A stretch of 64,000 nucleotides of DNA from positions 62,001 to 126,000 of the forward strand of contig JAAXKN010000006.1 in NCBI GenBank assembly GCA_025612375.1, in the 5' to 3' direction. This document shows positions 29,306 to 38,808 of this stretch, in pieces. Under the pieces are notes generated by a model. It worked only from the letters and a program-made list of their open reading frames with translations, was not told where the DNA came from and did no database searches. This DNA is from Ignavibacteria bacterium. GTDB lineage: Bacteria; Bacteroidota; Ignavibacteria; Ignavibacteriales; SURF-24. A program made the translations under genes and the position numbers. Each line of letters opens with the position of its first letter. The stretch's first letter is position 1.

Positions 29306-29616
29306 GTTCGTTTTCCCTTCCTCTTAAGCTTTCATTTCAGCCCCTGAAAAAGAAAAAAATATTCAGAAAAAATAATTTGGACTTTAATAAAAAATTCTTT
29401 AACATTTACTGAATTTCTAATGCAGTTGATATTTAAGGATTCCTTTCGTATATCATATGTAGCTTTCTGGAGCCGTGGCTCTGAAAAATAAATATTGAAA
29501 GACTATACAGGCATTTTCAGAGCATCTGGCCTTAAGGCTGATACTTCACCGGGAACACTTTTGTTTTAGAGACAGGGCCCGGATGATTTAGTTTTCACAT
29601 AACTTGCATAAATAAA
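29306..29616 (+). other. Upstream region of the sensor kinase gene
   Basis: About 310 AT-rich bases with no convincing frame. It should hold the promoter of the kinase-regulator pair. A short stem AGCC-GT-GGCT near 29472 is the only visible structure. Confidence 0.5.
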
Positions 29617-31593
29617 ATGAACAGGACTTCCAAAAGAAAAACTGATATTGATCTGCCTCTGGTACTTCAGTCTTCGGACCATTTTTTCAATTTGTCGCAG
29701 GAGCTCCTTTGCCTTTGCAATTCAGAGGGCCTTATTAAGAGAGTTAATCCGGCCTGGCAGAAGACACTCGGCTATACTGAAAAAGAGCTGCTCGAAAGCA
29801 ACTTTTTCGAACTCCTGCACAGCGGCGATATTGAACTGATGAAGAGCATCCTCATGAGTCCGGATATAAATTTTCCCGTTAAGACAGAGATGAGACTCCG
29901 TAACAGAAGCGGCCATTACAGAATGGTTTCCTGGATTATTTCACGTTCAAGCGAAGAAGGGCTAATCTATTTGTCAGGCAATATATTTTTAACAGAAAAA
30001 GAACCTGAAAGACCAATACCCGACGGGGAGATCTATTTCAGGTCACTCATTGAAAACTCACTCGACGTTAAATCAATTTTTGATGAGGAAGGGGTCTTCC
30101 AGTATGTAAGCCCCTCGGTAGAGAAAATGCTGGGCTATAAACCCGGAGAACTTATCGGGAAAAACCTTATCCGGTTTACGCATCCTGAAGACATAACCAG
30201 GCTGATCAAGGTCTTCGGCAAGGTCGTCAAAACTCCCGAGAGCACCTCTTCAGTTGAGTTCCGCGTCAGGGACAAGGAATTCAAATGGCACTCTATTGAA
30301 AGCATGATGAGAAATATGCTGCATAACCCTTCGGTAAGAGGAGTTGTCGTAAACTCAAGAGATATTACACAGCGTAAAGACGCCGAAAATACAATCCATA
30401 CGCTCTTAAGCATCAGCAAGAAACTGAACTCCACGCTGAATGTGGATCTGCTCGTTGAGGCACTGGTAGAGGAGGCCCTTAAGCTTTCCGACTCCGAGAG
30501 CGGCTGCGCCGGGCTTAAGACGGCCGAAGGCATGGTATGTAAAAAGTTTTTCTTTAACGGGGTAGCACAGGATTTTGAATACTGCTGGACACCGGGCATG
30601 GGTATTGCAGGAAGGCTGATCGTTAATAAGAGCCCTTATATTACAAATAACGCGTTAAAAGACCCCATCATTCTCCCTGAAATCCGCGACAGGTTTTCTA
30701 TTAAATCAGGAGCATATGTTTCAATACTAAACTCACAGGGTGATGTGATCGGGTTCCTTTCGGTCTATAATAAGAAAAACGACATGAACTTTACCGAGGC
30801 CGATAAGGAAAAGCTTGTTGCCCTTGCACAGCTGGCTTCAACGGCAATCCAGAACGCAATTGCATACCAGAAGATACAGACCGCCGAGTTCCAGCTCAAA
30901 AACTCACGCGAGCAGCTTAGACGCCTTTCGGCCCATACTCAGTCGGCCAGGGAAGAAGAGCGCACAAGGATCTCAAGGGAAATCCATGACGAGCTCGGAC
31001 AGGCGCTTACCGGCCTCAAGATGGACCTTTCTTGGCTGGATAAGAAACTACAGGCTGAAGGACAGCCGGCAGAAGCTGTTACTGAAAAAATTAACGCAAT
31101 GTATTCTCTCATAAACGCTACAATTAAGTCTGTCCGCAAGATCTCCTCTGAACTCAGGCCGGGAGTGCTGGATTACCTTGGAATCTCGGCAGCCATTGAA
31201 TGGCAGGCGCAGGAATTCCAGAACAGGACAGGCATTGCGTGCAGGATTGTTGCAATGCCTAAGGAACTGGAGCTCGATCAGAACTTCTCTACGGCACTGT
31301 TCAGGATTTTCCAGGAAACCCTCACAAATATTGCCCGCCATGCCTCTGCAACTAAGATTGAGATCAGCCTCGTGCACGAAAGCGGCAATATTATACTCGC
31401 AATTAAAGACAACGGAAGGGGCATTACAGAAGAGGAAATCTTAAATACAAAGTCTTTTGGACTCCTTGGAATGCGCGAAAGAGCTTATCTTTTAGGCGGC
31501 GAGTTCTCAATTAAGGGTACGCCGGGCAAGGGTACCACTGTAACGGTTACAATACCTGTCGGAGATTTAAAAGATAAAGGGGGAGCAGTATGA
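29617..31593 (+). CDS. Soluble sensor histidine kinase, PAS-PAS-GAF-HisKA_3-HATPase (NarX/DegS type)
   Basis: 658 residues and no membrane span, so it is cytosolic. Domains in order: PAS about 18-130, PAS about 138-255 (FQYVSPSVEKMLGYKPGELI), GAF about 265-415, HisKA_3 dimerisation domain with the phosphorylated His457 in RISREIHDELGQALTGLKMD, and a HATPase domain about 555-650 (FQETLTNIARHA, IKDNGRG, GLLGMRERA). This kinase class always works with LuxR-type regulators, and its stop overlaps the start of one by four bases (ATGA). The signal could be redox, a small molecule or gas sensed by PAS/GAF; no cofactor-binding residue is clear. Confidence 0.93.
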   Translation: MNRTSKRKTDIDLPLVLQSSDHFFNLSQELLCLCNSEGLIKRVNPAWQKTLGYTEKELLESNFFELLHSGDIELMKSILMSPDINFPVKTEMRLRNRSGHYRMVSWIISRSSEEGLIYLSGNIFLTEKEPERPIPDGEIYFRSLIENSLDVKSIFDEEGVFQYVSPSVEKMLGYKPGELIGKNLIRFTHPEDITRLIKVFGKVVKTPESTSSVEFRVRDKEFKWHSIESMMRNMLHNPSVRGVVVNSRDITQRKDAENTIHTLLSISKKLNSTLNVDLLVEALVEEALKLSDSESGCAGLKTAEGMVCKKFFFNGVAQDFEYCWTPGMGIAGRLIVNKSPYITNNALKDPIILPEIRDRFSIKSGAYVSILNSQGDVIGFLSVYNKKNDMNFTEADKEKLVALAQLASTAIQNAIAYQKIQTAEFQLKNSREQLRRLSAHTQSAREEERTRISREIHDELGQALTGLKMDLSWLDKKLQAEGQPAEAVTEKINAMYSLINATIKSVRKISSELRPGVLDYLGISAAIEWQAQEFQNRTGIACRIVAMPKELELDQNFSTALFRIFQETLTNIARHASATKIEISLVHESGNIILAIKDNGRGITEEEILNTKSFGLLGMRERAYLLGGEFSIKGTPGKGTTVTVTIPVGDLKDKGGAV

Positions 31594-32222
31594 TAAAAAT
31601 TTTAATTGGCGACGACCATGCTATTGTAAGGCAGGGTCTAAAACAGATAATCTTTGAAGGCAAAGGCAAATGCACCTGCGGCGAGGCTGAAAACGGCCAG
31701 GTGGTCCTTGATATGCTGGATAAGGAAGACTGGGATGTTGTTATACTGGACATTTCAATGCCCGGAATGAGCGGGCTCGATATATTGAAGGAAATTAAGA
31801 AAACAAAACCACGCCTGCCGGTCCTGGTGCTCACCATGCATTCAGAGGACCAGTTTGCACTCCGCTCCATTAAAGCCGGAGCCTCTGGCTACCTGACAAA
31901 GGACAGCGCGCCCGAGGAACTCATTAAGGCAATCAATAAGGTTATGGATGGCGGCAAATACGTCAACCAGCAGCTGGCCGAAATCCTGGCCGCCGATATT
32001 GAAAGAAAAGCCGAAGGGCCCCTGCACGACACTCTTTCGGACAGGGAATACCAGGTAATGCGCCTTATTGCTTCCGGAAGAACGGCTAAACAGATCGCTG
32101 ATGAACTCGCCCTGAGCGTTAAGACCATCAGCACCTACAGGGCCAGACTCCTGGAAAAAATGAAAATGAAGACCAACGCGGAACTGACCTACTATGCTAT
32201 TCAGAATAAACTCGTTGAATAG
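31590..32222 (+). CDS. LuxR/NarL-type response regulator
   Basis: 210 residues: a receiver with the acidic pocket GDDH and phosphoacceptor Asp54 in VVILDISMPG, Lys at VKxISTY side and YLTKDSAP, then a LuxR helix-turn-helix (about 145-205: LSDREYQVMRLIASGRTAKQ and IADELALSVKTISTYRARL). It is translationally coupled to the sensor kinase by a four-base overlap and is its evident partner. Target genes are unknown. Confidence 0.95.
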   Translation: MIKILIGDDHAIVRQGLKQIIFEGKGKCTCGEAENGQVVLDMLDKEDWDVVILDISMPGMSGLDILKEIKKTKPRLPVLVLTMHSEDQFALRSIKAGASGYLTKDSAPEELIKAINKVMDGGKYVNQQLAEILAADIERKAEGPLHDTLSDREYQVMRLIASGRTAKQIADELALSVKTISTYRARLLEKMKMKTNAELTYYAIQNKLVE

Positions 32223-32458
32223 CTCCGGAATCCAGGTTTTCAGGCTCAGTCTTGTAGGTCTTATACTTACCTGATTATTGGCCAAAGACTGACAATTTAT
32301 TCAGTTTTTTTCCGATTTCAGGCAGGGAGAAATTTCTCTATATTAATATAGAGGTTTGCCCCCATTGAAATTTTGACCGGCATCACTTATTATATAATAA
32401 AGGGCACCTTCAGTAATAATTAATTTCAGAATTGAATGCAGTTTAACTAAACCGAAAA

Positions 32459-32896
32459 ATGATTAATAACTTAATGATAGGTTCAGGGACTTTTTCTACG
32501 TCACGTTACAATGTAAAGACAGATAAATTAAACGTTTTTATTTCGGATGATTCACCTGTTGTTCGTGTCCGCTTGGCTAATATGATTGCTGATATTGACG
32601 GCATAAGTCTGATTGGAGAAGCTGCGAACGTACAAGATTCAATCGAAAAGATAAATCAGCTCAGGCCTAATGCGGTCATACTGGATATCTGCATGCCCGG
32701 CGGCAGCGGTATTGATGTATTAAAGAAAGTCAGACAGCTGAATAGCTCTGCCATTATCATTGTACTTACAAACTACCCCTTCCCCCAGTACAGGAAGATC
32801 TGCATGGAAGCCGGGGCGGATTACTTTTTCGACAAGTCCAACGAATTTCATAAAGTGCTGGATATCTTTAAGAATCTGGCATCTCACCAGGACTAA
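32459..32896 (+). CDS. Stand-alone receiver-domain protein
   Basis: 145 residues consisting of one CheY-like receiver with a short N-terminal extension of about 22 residues. Acidic residues SDD (29-31) and the phosphoacceptor Asp76 in AVILDICMPGGSG are present, with the conserved Lys in FFDKSNEF. There is no output domain. It lies 236 bases after the LuxR-type regulator on the same strand. It could be a phosphate sink or a regulator of a kinase or motor by contact; the partner cannot be told. Confidence 0.88.
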   Translation: MINNLMIGSGTFSTSRYNVKTDKLNVFISDDSPVVRVRLANMIADIDGISLIGEAANVQDSIEKINQLRPNAVILDICMPGGSGIDVLKKVRQLNSSAIIIVLTNYPFPQYRKICMEAGADYFFDKSNEFHKVLDIFKNLASHQD

Positions 32897-33047
32897 CAAA
32901 CAGTTTCCCCTTTCTCTGATTTTCTGCAAAATGGCTTAAAAAATGAGCGGCAATTAAGACGCGCGGCAAAAGGTCTTTTCACAGGTTTTTCTTGATACTT
33001 ACCTGTAAAATTGCTTATATACCGGAGGAAAAAAAAGGAGCATTATC

Positions 33048-34061
33048 TTGATTGAACGCATTTTGAACCTTTCCTATTTCGGCAACACGGTTTCTGAATA
33101 CCTGACCTGCATAGGAATAATTGTAGCCGCTTCACTGATTATTAAAGTCCTCCGGGCCGTTTTCCTGAACAGGCTGAATATAAGGGCAAAGAAGACGAAG
33201 TCAAAAGTACTCGAATTCATTTCAATTAATACAGATAAGTTTTTAATCCCCCTTTTGTACCTGGCAGCAGTCTATACCGGAATTACTTTCCTCAACCTGC
33301 CCCGGTATTTAAGACGTGACGTTGACACAGCATCAATTGTTATTACAACCTTTTTTGCAGTCCGCTTTGTCATTTTGGTTATCAATTACTCCATCGGCTA
33401 TTTCTTCAAGGCAAGAAACGAGGGGGAGACAACAAGCCTGAAGGGAATTTCAACCTTTATCAGCATTGCCGCTTGGTTTATTGGACTCATGTTCCTCCTG
33501 GATAACCTCGGCTTTAAGATTTCAACCGTTATTGCGGGCCTTGGAATCGGCGGTATTGCCGTTGCCCTTGCCGCACAGGCTGTCCTGGGCGACTTTTTCA
33601 GCTATTTTGTAATTTTCTTCGACCGCCCATTTGAGATCGGGGACTATATTACCGTAGACGACAAGCAGGGTATGGTTGAAAAAATAGGCATTAAAACAAC
33701 ACGCCTTACCAGCCTTACGGGTGAAGAGATCATATTCCCGAACTCAAACCTTACTAATTCCAGAATACATAATTTCAAGAGAATGGAATCCAGGCGCGTC
33801 GCCTTTAAGACCAGTGTGGTAAACCAGGCCCCTGCGATGAGCCTGAAGGAGATACCGGATATAATAAAGAATATTATAGGTGAAGTTAAGGATGCAAAGT
33901 TCGACCGCTCAAACCTGCAGTCACTAGGCGACAGCAAGTTTAATTTTGAAACAGTGTACTACGTTTCCGGTCCGGACTATAAAAAATATATGGACATCCA
34001 GCAGGCAATAAATATTAGAATGTATGAGGAGTTTGAAAAAAGAGGCATAAAAATAGCCTGA
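33048..34061 (+). CDS. MscS-family mechanosensitive channel
   Basis: 337 residues. About four hydrophobic spans precede the pore-lining TM3 and beta domain: GLGIGGIAVALAAQAVLGDF (the Gly/Ala-rich pore helix), then FSYFVIFFDRPFEIGDYITV and the typical GMVEKIGIKTTRL and IIFPNSNLTN. It opens under membrane tension to release solutes after osmotic downshift. The start is TTG at 33048 with AAGGAG seven bases upstream. A hairpin follows the stop. Confidence 0.93.
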   Translation: MIERILNLSYFGNTVSEYLTCIGIIVAASLIIKVLRAVFLNRLNIRAKKTKSKVLEFISINTDKFLIPLLYLAAVYTGITFLNLPRYLRRDVDTASIVITTFFAVRFVILVINYSIGYFFKARNEGETTSLKGISTFISIAAWFIGLMFLLDNLGFKISTVIAGLGIGGIAVALAAQAVLGDFFSYFVIFFDRPFEIGDYITVDDKQGMVEKIGIKTTRLTSLTGEEIIFPNSNLTNSRIHNFKRMESRRVAFKTSVVNQAPAMSLKEIPDIIKNIIGEVKDAKFDRSNLQSLGDSKFNFETVYYVSGPDYKKYMDIQQAINIRMYEEFEKRGIKIA

Positions 34062-34070
34062 AGGTGCTTT

Positions 34071-34096
34071 GGCGGGAGCAGACTCGCGCTCCCGCC
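34071..34096. terminator. Hairpin between convergent MscS and PfkB genes
   Basis: GGCGGGAGC-AGACTCGC-GCTCCCGCC is a perfect 9-bp stem ten bases after the mscS-type stop. There is no clear T run. It is probably a shared terminator. Confidence 0.6.
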
Positions 34097-34141
34097 TGAT
34101 AATCCTGTTCAGAGGGCTTTAATTTAACGCCCGGCAAAGCT

Positions 34142-35101
34142 TTAACGCCCTATTAACATCTTAAAATCCGTGTAAAAATCATCATCCTTCGGCAGTGCGC
34201 CTTCTATCTGGCAGACACCTGAGGCAAACTCAGTTGCAATGCCGTTTATCCTCTTAATCGGCCAGCCTTGCAAATACCCTATTGCCAGTATTGCCGAATA
34301 CGCGTCCCCGGCGCCAACCGTATCTGCAATCTGCGACAGACTGGCCTTGTAGCTGTCCTTTTCATTCCCCTTGTATAGTGCCGCCCCCTGGGCCCCCATA
34401 GTAACGCATAGGAGCTCTATATGGAATTCCTCCATCAGCCTCAAGGCTGCGCTGTCCATTTCGAACAAACCGCCGTAAAGGAGCTCATAGATAAGCTCCA
34501 GCTCGCTTAAGTTTACTTTCAGCACATTGGAAGCTTTAAGCGATGAGGTTACAATCTCCTTGTCATAATAATGCTGGCGGATATTAATGTCGCAGAAGTA
34601 CTTTATGTTAAGCCCCCAGAGCGAGCGGATAGCGTCTCTTGAAACAGGGTTTCTCTGTGCCAGCGACCCAAAGTATAGCATTGAGGCATTTTTGCTCACA
34701 AACTCCCTTGTTTCACTGCTTACCTTTATAAAGTCATAAGCGCAGTTTTCTACAATCGTAAAGCACGGATCGCCGTTTTTATCTACCTTCACCGTTGCTG
34801 CACCGGTGGGGTGCAGAGGGTCCTTTTCCACGAAATCCCGTGGAATGCTGCTCCCTGCCATCTTTTCAATTATTTCATCTCCTGAACTGTCACTTCCAAC
34901 CTTTGAGATGAAATACCCCCGTCCCAGGAGTTTATTTATGTGATATATGAAGTTAAAAGGTGCGCCCCCGAGCCATCTGCAGCATGGGAATTCGTCAAAA
35001 AGGACTTCTCCTATTGCAGCGACACTTAAATTTTCTCTGCCCGTATTTTCTTTCCCGCCTTTTTCCAAGTTAAGCCTTTTTTTTAAGTTTCTGATATTCA
35101 T
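34142..35101 (-). CDS. PfkB-family carbohydrate kinase (fructokinase-like)
   Basis: 319 residues of the ribokinase fold. N-terminal substrate-binding glycines are in WLGGAPFNFIYHINKL; the C-terminal signature DTVGAGDAYSAILAIGYLQG has the catalytic Asp and anion hole. The recognisable domain begins with LSVAAIGEVLFDEFP at about residue 25, which is the fructokinase-like start; the basic leader before it may mean the true start is further in. The sugar cannot be fixed from sequence. It lies after the GYD gene on the same strand and faces mscS-type gene end to end. Confidence 0.9.
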   Translation of the reverse strand: MNIRNLKKRLNLEKGGKENTGRENLSVAAIGEVLFDEFPCCRWLGGAPFNFIYHINKLLGRGYFISKVGSDSSGDEIIEKMAGSSIPRDFVEKDPLHPTGAATVKVDKNGDPCFTIVENCAYDFIKVSSETREFVSKNASMLYFGSLAQRNPVSRDAIRSLWGLNIKYFCDINIRQHYYDKEIVTSSLKASNVLKVNLSELELIYELLYGGLFEMDSAALRLMEEFHIELLCVTMGAQGAALYKGNEKDSYKASLSQIADTVGAGDAYSAILAIGYLQGWPIKRINGIATEFASGVCQIEGALPKDDDFYTDFKMLIGR

Positions 35102-35164
35102 GGCCGGAAGTTACAACTTTAATTCCATAATTTCACCACCCCTTGGGGCTTCCGGCCTTAACGC

Positions 35165-35461
35165 TCAAAGATCTTTTGCTATTTCCAAAAACCTTTTATA
35201 GGGTATTGCGCTCCAGCTTTCGGCCTTAACGGCACCCTGCGACATGGTTATAAGCGATACCTTTGCCGCATCTTCCTCACTTGGAGCCTCATAAATATCC
35301 ATAAAATCAAACGGCCCCAGGAGTGCATAATGGTCTATCCATTTTACTTCAGGACATTTCTTCTTAACCTCTTCAAACCACTCACGCCCCATGGTTTCTC
35401 TTCTTTTAGGATTATGTTGGTTATCAACGGATAATTTTGTCAGCAGCACATAGGTGGACAT
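35165..35461 (-). CDS. GYD-domain protein
   Basis: 98 residues from the ATG at 35461, which has GGAGG five bases upstream; a longer reading to 35494 lacks such a site. The sequence STYVLLTKLS..., LLGPFDFMDIYEAPSEEDAA and AESWSAIPYKRF fits the small alpha-beta GYD family, related to dimeric ferredoxin-like proteins. The family's biochemical role is not known. Confidence 0.82.
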   Translation of the reverse strand: MSTYVLLTKLSVDNQHNPKRRETMGREWFEEVKKKCPEVKWIDHYALLGPFDFMDIYEAPSEEDAAKVSLITMSQGAVKAESWSAIPYKRFLEIAKDL

Positions 35462-35649
35462 ACGTACCTCCTTTAATAAACTGTTTTGACACAATCGGAT
35501 GGGATTTATTGTTATTGTAAGAATTTTAGGCTAAACCCGCAAGGCGAAGACTAAACAATAAGAAATGATTTACAAGGAAATGATTTACGGAATTCCGGAG
35601 GACGCCTCACAGGGAGTTAGTGGTAATTCCTTAGGCTGTATGCCGTAAT

Positions 35650-36270
35650 TTAATCAAACTCTGTCGTCCATTCGGCTTTGTGGTACTTGCTGAAGAACTT
35701 CCGGATCTGTTTAATTGTAACCCTTGCGTGCGATAACTCGGGTATTTCACTTTCGCTGAAAAATTCCACGCCGCTTGTTTCAATGCTTAAGGTTTCCTTG
35801 CCTCCCTGAAGCTCACAGAGGAAAAATATCTTGTAGACGTGAAAAGGATGAGGCGGATAGTGCCCCTGCTTGTCGCGGTCGTATAGGGCAAGAAGCCTGG
35901 TGGCTTTAACAATAAAGCCCGACTCTTCAAAGACTTCCCTTTCAACTGCCGTTGACGGGGGTTCATTCGGATCGGCCCAGCCTCCGGGAAGCGTCCACCG
36001 CCCGTCGGACTTCTCCTTTACCATTAGAATCCTGTCGTCCTTAAAAACCACGCCCCTTACGTCCACTCTCGGAGTTGCATAGCCTGTCTGCTCTGAAAAA
36101 AGCTCTTTTATCACCTCTTTTTTTACCAGTGAATGCTCCGAGAGTATCTCAGCGGCAACTTCCATTACAGACTTGTATCTTTCAATGTCAAATTCGTTTG
36201 TGGCGTATTCAAGCCCGTTCTGGGCAAGAGCCTGCAGGCTCTTGGCCCATTCCAGCCATTTAGGAATCAT
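35650..36270 (-). CDS. NUDIX hydrolase with N-terminal helical domain
   Basis: 206 residues. Residues about 1-60 are a helical extension of the kind found before ADP-sugar-type NUDIX enzymes (WLEWAKSLQALAQNGLEY). The catalytic NUDIX box is at about 97-119: GGWADPNEPPSTAVEREVFE then ESGF, with all of the G-E-REVFEE-G residues that bind Mg2+. It hydrolyses a nucleoside diphosphate linked to another moiety; the substrate is not evident. It is the last gene of a leftward group with aroK and aroB, 23 bases after aroB. Confidence 0.92.
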   Translation of the reverse strand: MIPKWLEWAKSLQALAQNGLEYATNEFDIERYKSVMEVAAEILSEHSLVKKEVIKELFSEQTGYATPRVDVRGVVFKDDRILMVKEKSDGRWTLPGGWADPNEPPSTAVEREVFEESGFIVKATRLLALYDRDKQGHYPPHPFHVYKIFFLCELQGGKETLSIETSGVEFFSESEIPELSHARVTIKQIRKFFSKYHKAEWTTEFD

Positions 36271-36293
36271 AATAATTCTCTTTTTTATACCCG

Positions 36294-37385
36294 TTAACTG
36301 AAAAACTCCCCTGCTTCCTTAAGTGTCTTAAGGACATCCTTTTTCCCGGCCTCAACGTCCGTCACAATCTCGCCTACGCCTTTTAAGAGCACAAACCTGA
36401 TCTTTCCGTTTTTGTTTTTCTTATCGCTAAGCATTGCATTATAAAGCGAGTTTAAGTTCAGTTTGCTGAACTTTATATCAGGATGAAAATCCCTCAGCAT
36501 TCGGGATATCTTCAGGAATTTTTCTTCATTTAAGTACCCAAGGCGGCGGGAGAGAATAAGGGCGCATGCAAGTCCTGCAATTACAGCCTCACCGTGCTTG
36601 ATTTTATAATCGAGCACGCTTTCGTATGCGTGCGCAAATGTGTGTCCCAGATTAAGTATCTTTCTTTTCCCGCCTTCTTTTTCGTCTTCTGAGACGACCT
36701 CTGTTTTTATCTTAACCGACTTTGCTGCGGCCTTTTCTACCACTTCCGGGTTCTTCTTAAGCAGTTTCCCCGTGTTAGCCTCAATGAACCTGTAGAAGGC
36801 CATGTCGGACAGATACGCATACTTCAGTATCTCCCCCGTTCCGCAGAGCACTTCTTTATGAGGAAGGCTCTTAATAAATTCCAGATCCGCCAGCACGAAC
36901 TCAGGCTGGTAGAAAGCCCCGATGATGTTCTTTATATTATTTAGATTTATTCCTGTCTTGCCTCCAATTGCGCTGTCACTTACGGCAAGGAGTGTGGTTG
37001 GCACCTGGATATATTTAACGCCGCGCATAAACGTGGCGGCAGCAAAGCCCGCAATGTCGCCAATAACCCCGCCTCCCATGGCAATGATAAGCGTATCCCT
37101 TGAGTATTTCTTTTTGAGGAGGAAAGAATATATTTTGTTCAGGTTTTCCTGCGATTTGGTATTCTCCCCGGGCTTCAGGACCAGTGTATTGAAATTCCCC
37201 TTAAAGCCCTCAAAAGCCTTTTCAACTTTCTTCCTGTAGAGGCGGTTTACATTGCCGTCTGTAATAAGGAGTATATTGCCTCTAAGCTTTCGTTTTTCAA
37301 TTTCGGACACAATTGTGCCGAAAATCCCACTGCCCAGGAGCACGGGGATTGTTCTGTCTTTTAATTCGATATTAAATTTCTTCAT
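36294..37385 (-). CDS. aroB: 3-dehydroquinate synthase
   Basis: 363 residues. It converts DAHP to 3-dehydroquinate, step two of the shikimate pathway, using NAD and Zn. Seen: the NAD-binding GGGVIGDIAGFAAATFMRGV, VPTTLLAVSDSAIGGKTGIN (Lys of the active site), FYQPEFVLADLEFIKSLP, GTGEILKYA (Glu ligand), and zinc ligands in LNLGHTFAHAYE and KHGEAVIAG. Its start overlaps the end of aroK by 14 bases, so they are coupled. Confidence 0.96.
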   Translation of the reverse strand: MKKFNIELKDRTIPVLLGSGIFGTIVSEIEKRKLRGNILLITDGNVNRLYRKKVEKAFEGFKGNFNTLVLKPGENTKSQENLNKIYSFLLKKKYSRDTLIIAMGGGVIGDIAGFAAATFMRGVKYIQVPTTLLAVSDSAIGGKTGINLNNIKNIIGAFYQPEFVLADLEFIKSLPHKEVLCGTGEILKYAYLSDMAFYRFIEANTGKLLKKNPEVVEKAAAKSVKIKTEVVSEDEKEGGKRKILNLGHTFAHAYESVLDYKIKHGEAVIAGLACALILSRRLGYLNEEKFLKISRMLRDFHPDIKFSKLNLNSLYNAMLSDKKNKNGKIRFVLLKGVGEIVTDVEAGKKDVLKTLKEAGEFFS

Positions 37386-37932
37386 TAATTTTCTTCAGTA
37401 GGGTTTTTGCAATTTTGTCGACGGTGAGTCCCAGCGGGTAGTCATCGGTATTTATCACCAGGTCGGCCTTCTCATAAAAAGGTGAACGCTGGCTTAAGAG
37501 GTTGCTTATCTTGGCTTTGAACTTTTCCTTATTGTCCTGCTCCTGTTCCGCATTAAACATCGGGCGGTCGCGCTTAAAGCGCAGCCTTTTATAAAGAGCC
37601 TCAGGAGAAGCCTTAAGATAGACTATCTTGCCGGTCTTGGTCAGAATTTCCATATTATTATTATGCACGGAAGTGCCGCCGCCAAGCGAGATGACAACTT
37701 CATGCATCCGGGAAAGCCTCCTCAGGGTTTCAGTTTCCTTTTCCCTGAAAAACTTCTCCCCTTCGTCCTTAAAGATATCCACAATCTTCTTGCCCATCTC
37801 CTCTTCAATCACCCTGTCCAGGTCGTAGAACTCCCAGCCCAAAGTATTAGCGAGAATAGGCCCGATAGTACTTTTGCCCGAAGCCATAAAACCGTTCAGA
37901 TATATAATTGTATTAGACATAGAAAATTGCAT
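37372..37932 (-). CDS. aroK: Shikimate kinase
   Basis: 186 residues. It phosphorylates shikimate with ATP. Walker A is GFMASGKST (residues 14-22), followed by DLDRVIEEEMGKKIVDIF (shikimate-binding Asp), EKETETLRRLS and the SLGGGT loop; the lid has RFKRDRPMF. M5 (37920) is an equally plausible start, as neither has a clear ribosome-binding site. It lies between a barrel protein and aroB. Confidence 0.95.
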   Translation of the reverse strand: MQFSMSNTIIYLNGFMASGKSTIGPILANTLGWEFYDLDRVIEEEMGKKIVDIFKDEGEKFFREKETETLRRLSRMHEVVISLGGGTSVHNNNMEILTKTGKIVYLKASPEALYKRLRFKRDRPMFNAEQEQDNKEKFKAKISNLLSQRSPFYEKADLVINTDDYPLGLTVDKIAKTLLKKINEEI

Positions 37933-37949
37933 TTTATAATAGCTGCTTT

Positions 37950-38675
37950 CTAAAAATGGAAAGCCATACCGAGTGTAAAAGTAACACCGTCAATATTAAT
38001 TTTAGATTGAAACGTATCCTGCGCCAGCACTATTGTAGAGCCCTCATAGTTTACGCGTTTATTTTTATATTTGCTTGTAACTTCCAGTTCCGGATCCCTG
38101 AACTTCATCTCACCCCTTAATGAAAGGAAGCTTGTGATCATATAGTCGGATGAAACCAGGGCCTGTATTCCGTAAGCAAATTCGCGCTTGAGGTTCGAAA
38201 CCTCCTCGTCGCCGAATTTTCTTAAGTGCTCACCGTAATAGTATGCCAGTCCTCCGCCCATTATGAACTTGAACTTTTCAGTTGAAAAGGGGAGGATGTA
38301 ATAAGCCGAAAGCTCAAAAGGGATAACCTTGAAGCCGTCTTCAACAATAATTGTCTGTGTCCCCCCGCTTCCAAGCACCGTCAGGTTTGGTCCCGCCTGC
38401 ACTTTCTTTATATATTCAACGTTAAGGCCGATCAGAATATCCTCAGTAAGCCTGTATCTCAGATCCGCCGACGGGCTGAAAATATCCTCCATATAGAAGG
38501 AATTGTTCCTTAATATCTCGTCGGGGGATTTTGGATTCAAAAATATTCTGGCCGTGGTGGTATAGTTATAGTTCAGGCTCAGGCTGAAATCCTTATACAT
38601 TTCCTGTCCGTGTGCACTGCCACTTAAGAGGCAGAAAGCCAGGCCAAGCATCACAAAGAAATACTTCCTTAACAT
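37950..38675 (-). CDS. Outer-membrane beta-barrel protein of unknown function
   Basis: 241 residues. The signal peptide MLRKYFFVMLGLAFCLLSGS ends at AHGQ, and the mature part is a set of alternating strands ending in TLGMAFHF. A terminal Phe after alternating hydrophobic residues is the usual signal for barrel insertion by the Bam complex. The size suggests an 8-10 strand barrel similar to OmpW/OmpX-like proteins. It lies 17 bases upstream of aroK, probably on the same transcript, with no obvious functional tie. Confidence 0.75.
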   Translation of the reverse strand: MLRKYFFVMLGLAFCLLSGSAHGQEMYKDFSLSLNYNYTTTARIFLNPKSPDEILRNNSFYMEDIFSPSADLRYRLTEDILIGLNVEYIKKVQAGPNLTVLGSGGTQTIIVEDGFKVIPFELSAYYILPFSTEKFKFIMGGGLAYYYGEHLRKFGDEEVSNLKREFAYGIQALVSSDYMITSFLSLRGEMKFRDPELEVTSKYKNKRVNYEGSTIVLAQDTFQSKINIDGVTFTLGMAFHF

Positions 38676-38744
38676 ATAAATCCAGGCATAATTGTCCCGT
38701 CAAATTATATTTAAAGATAACCTTTTCACGCCGAAAGTTCAATT

Positions 38745-38784
38745 TAAAAACAAAGAAGCCCCGCATGGTTAACCAGCAGGGCTT
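38745..38784 (-). terminator. Terminator after the TPR protein gene
   Basis: AAGCCC..GCATGGTTAACCAGC..GGGCTT forms a stem. Read on the minus strand it is followed by CTTTGTTTTTAAA. It lies 25 bases past the stop at 38809. Confidence 0.8.
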
Positions 38785-38808
38785 AAAATAAAATTAAGGA
38801 GGGGTAGT

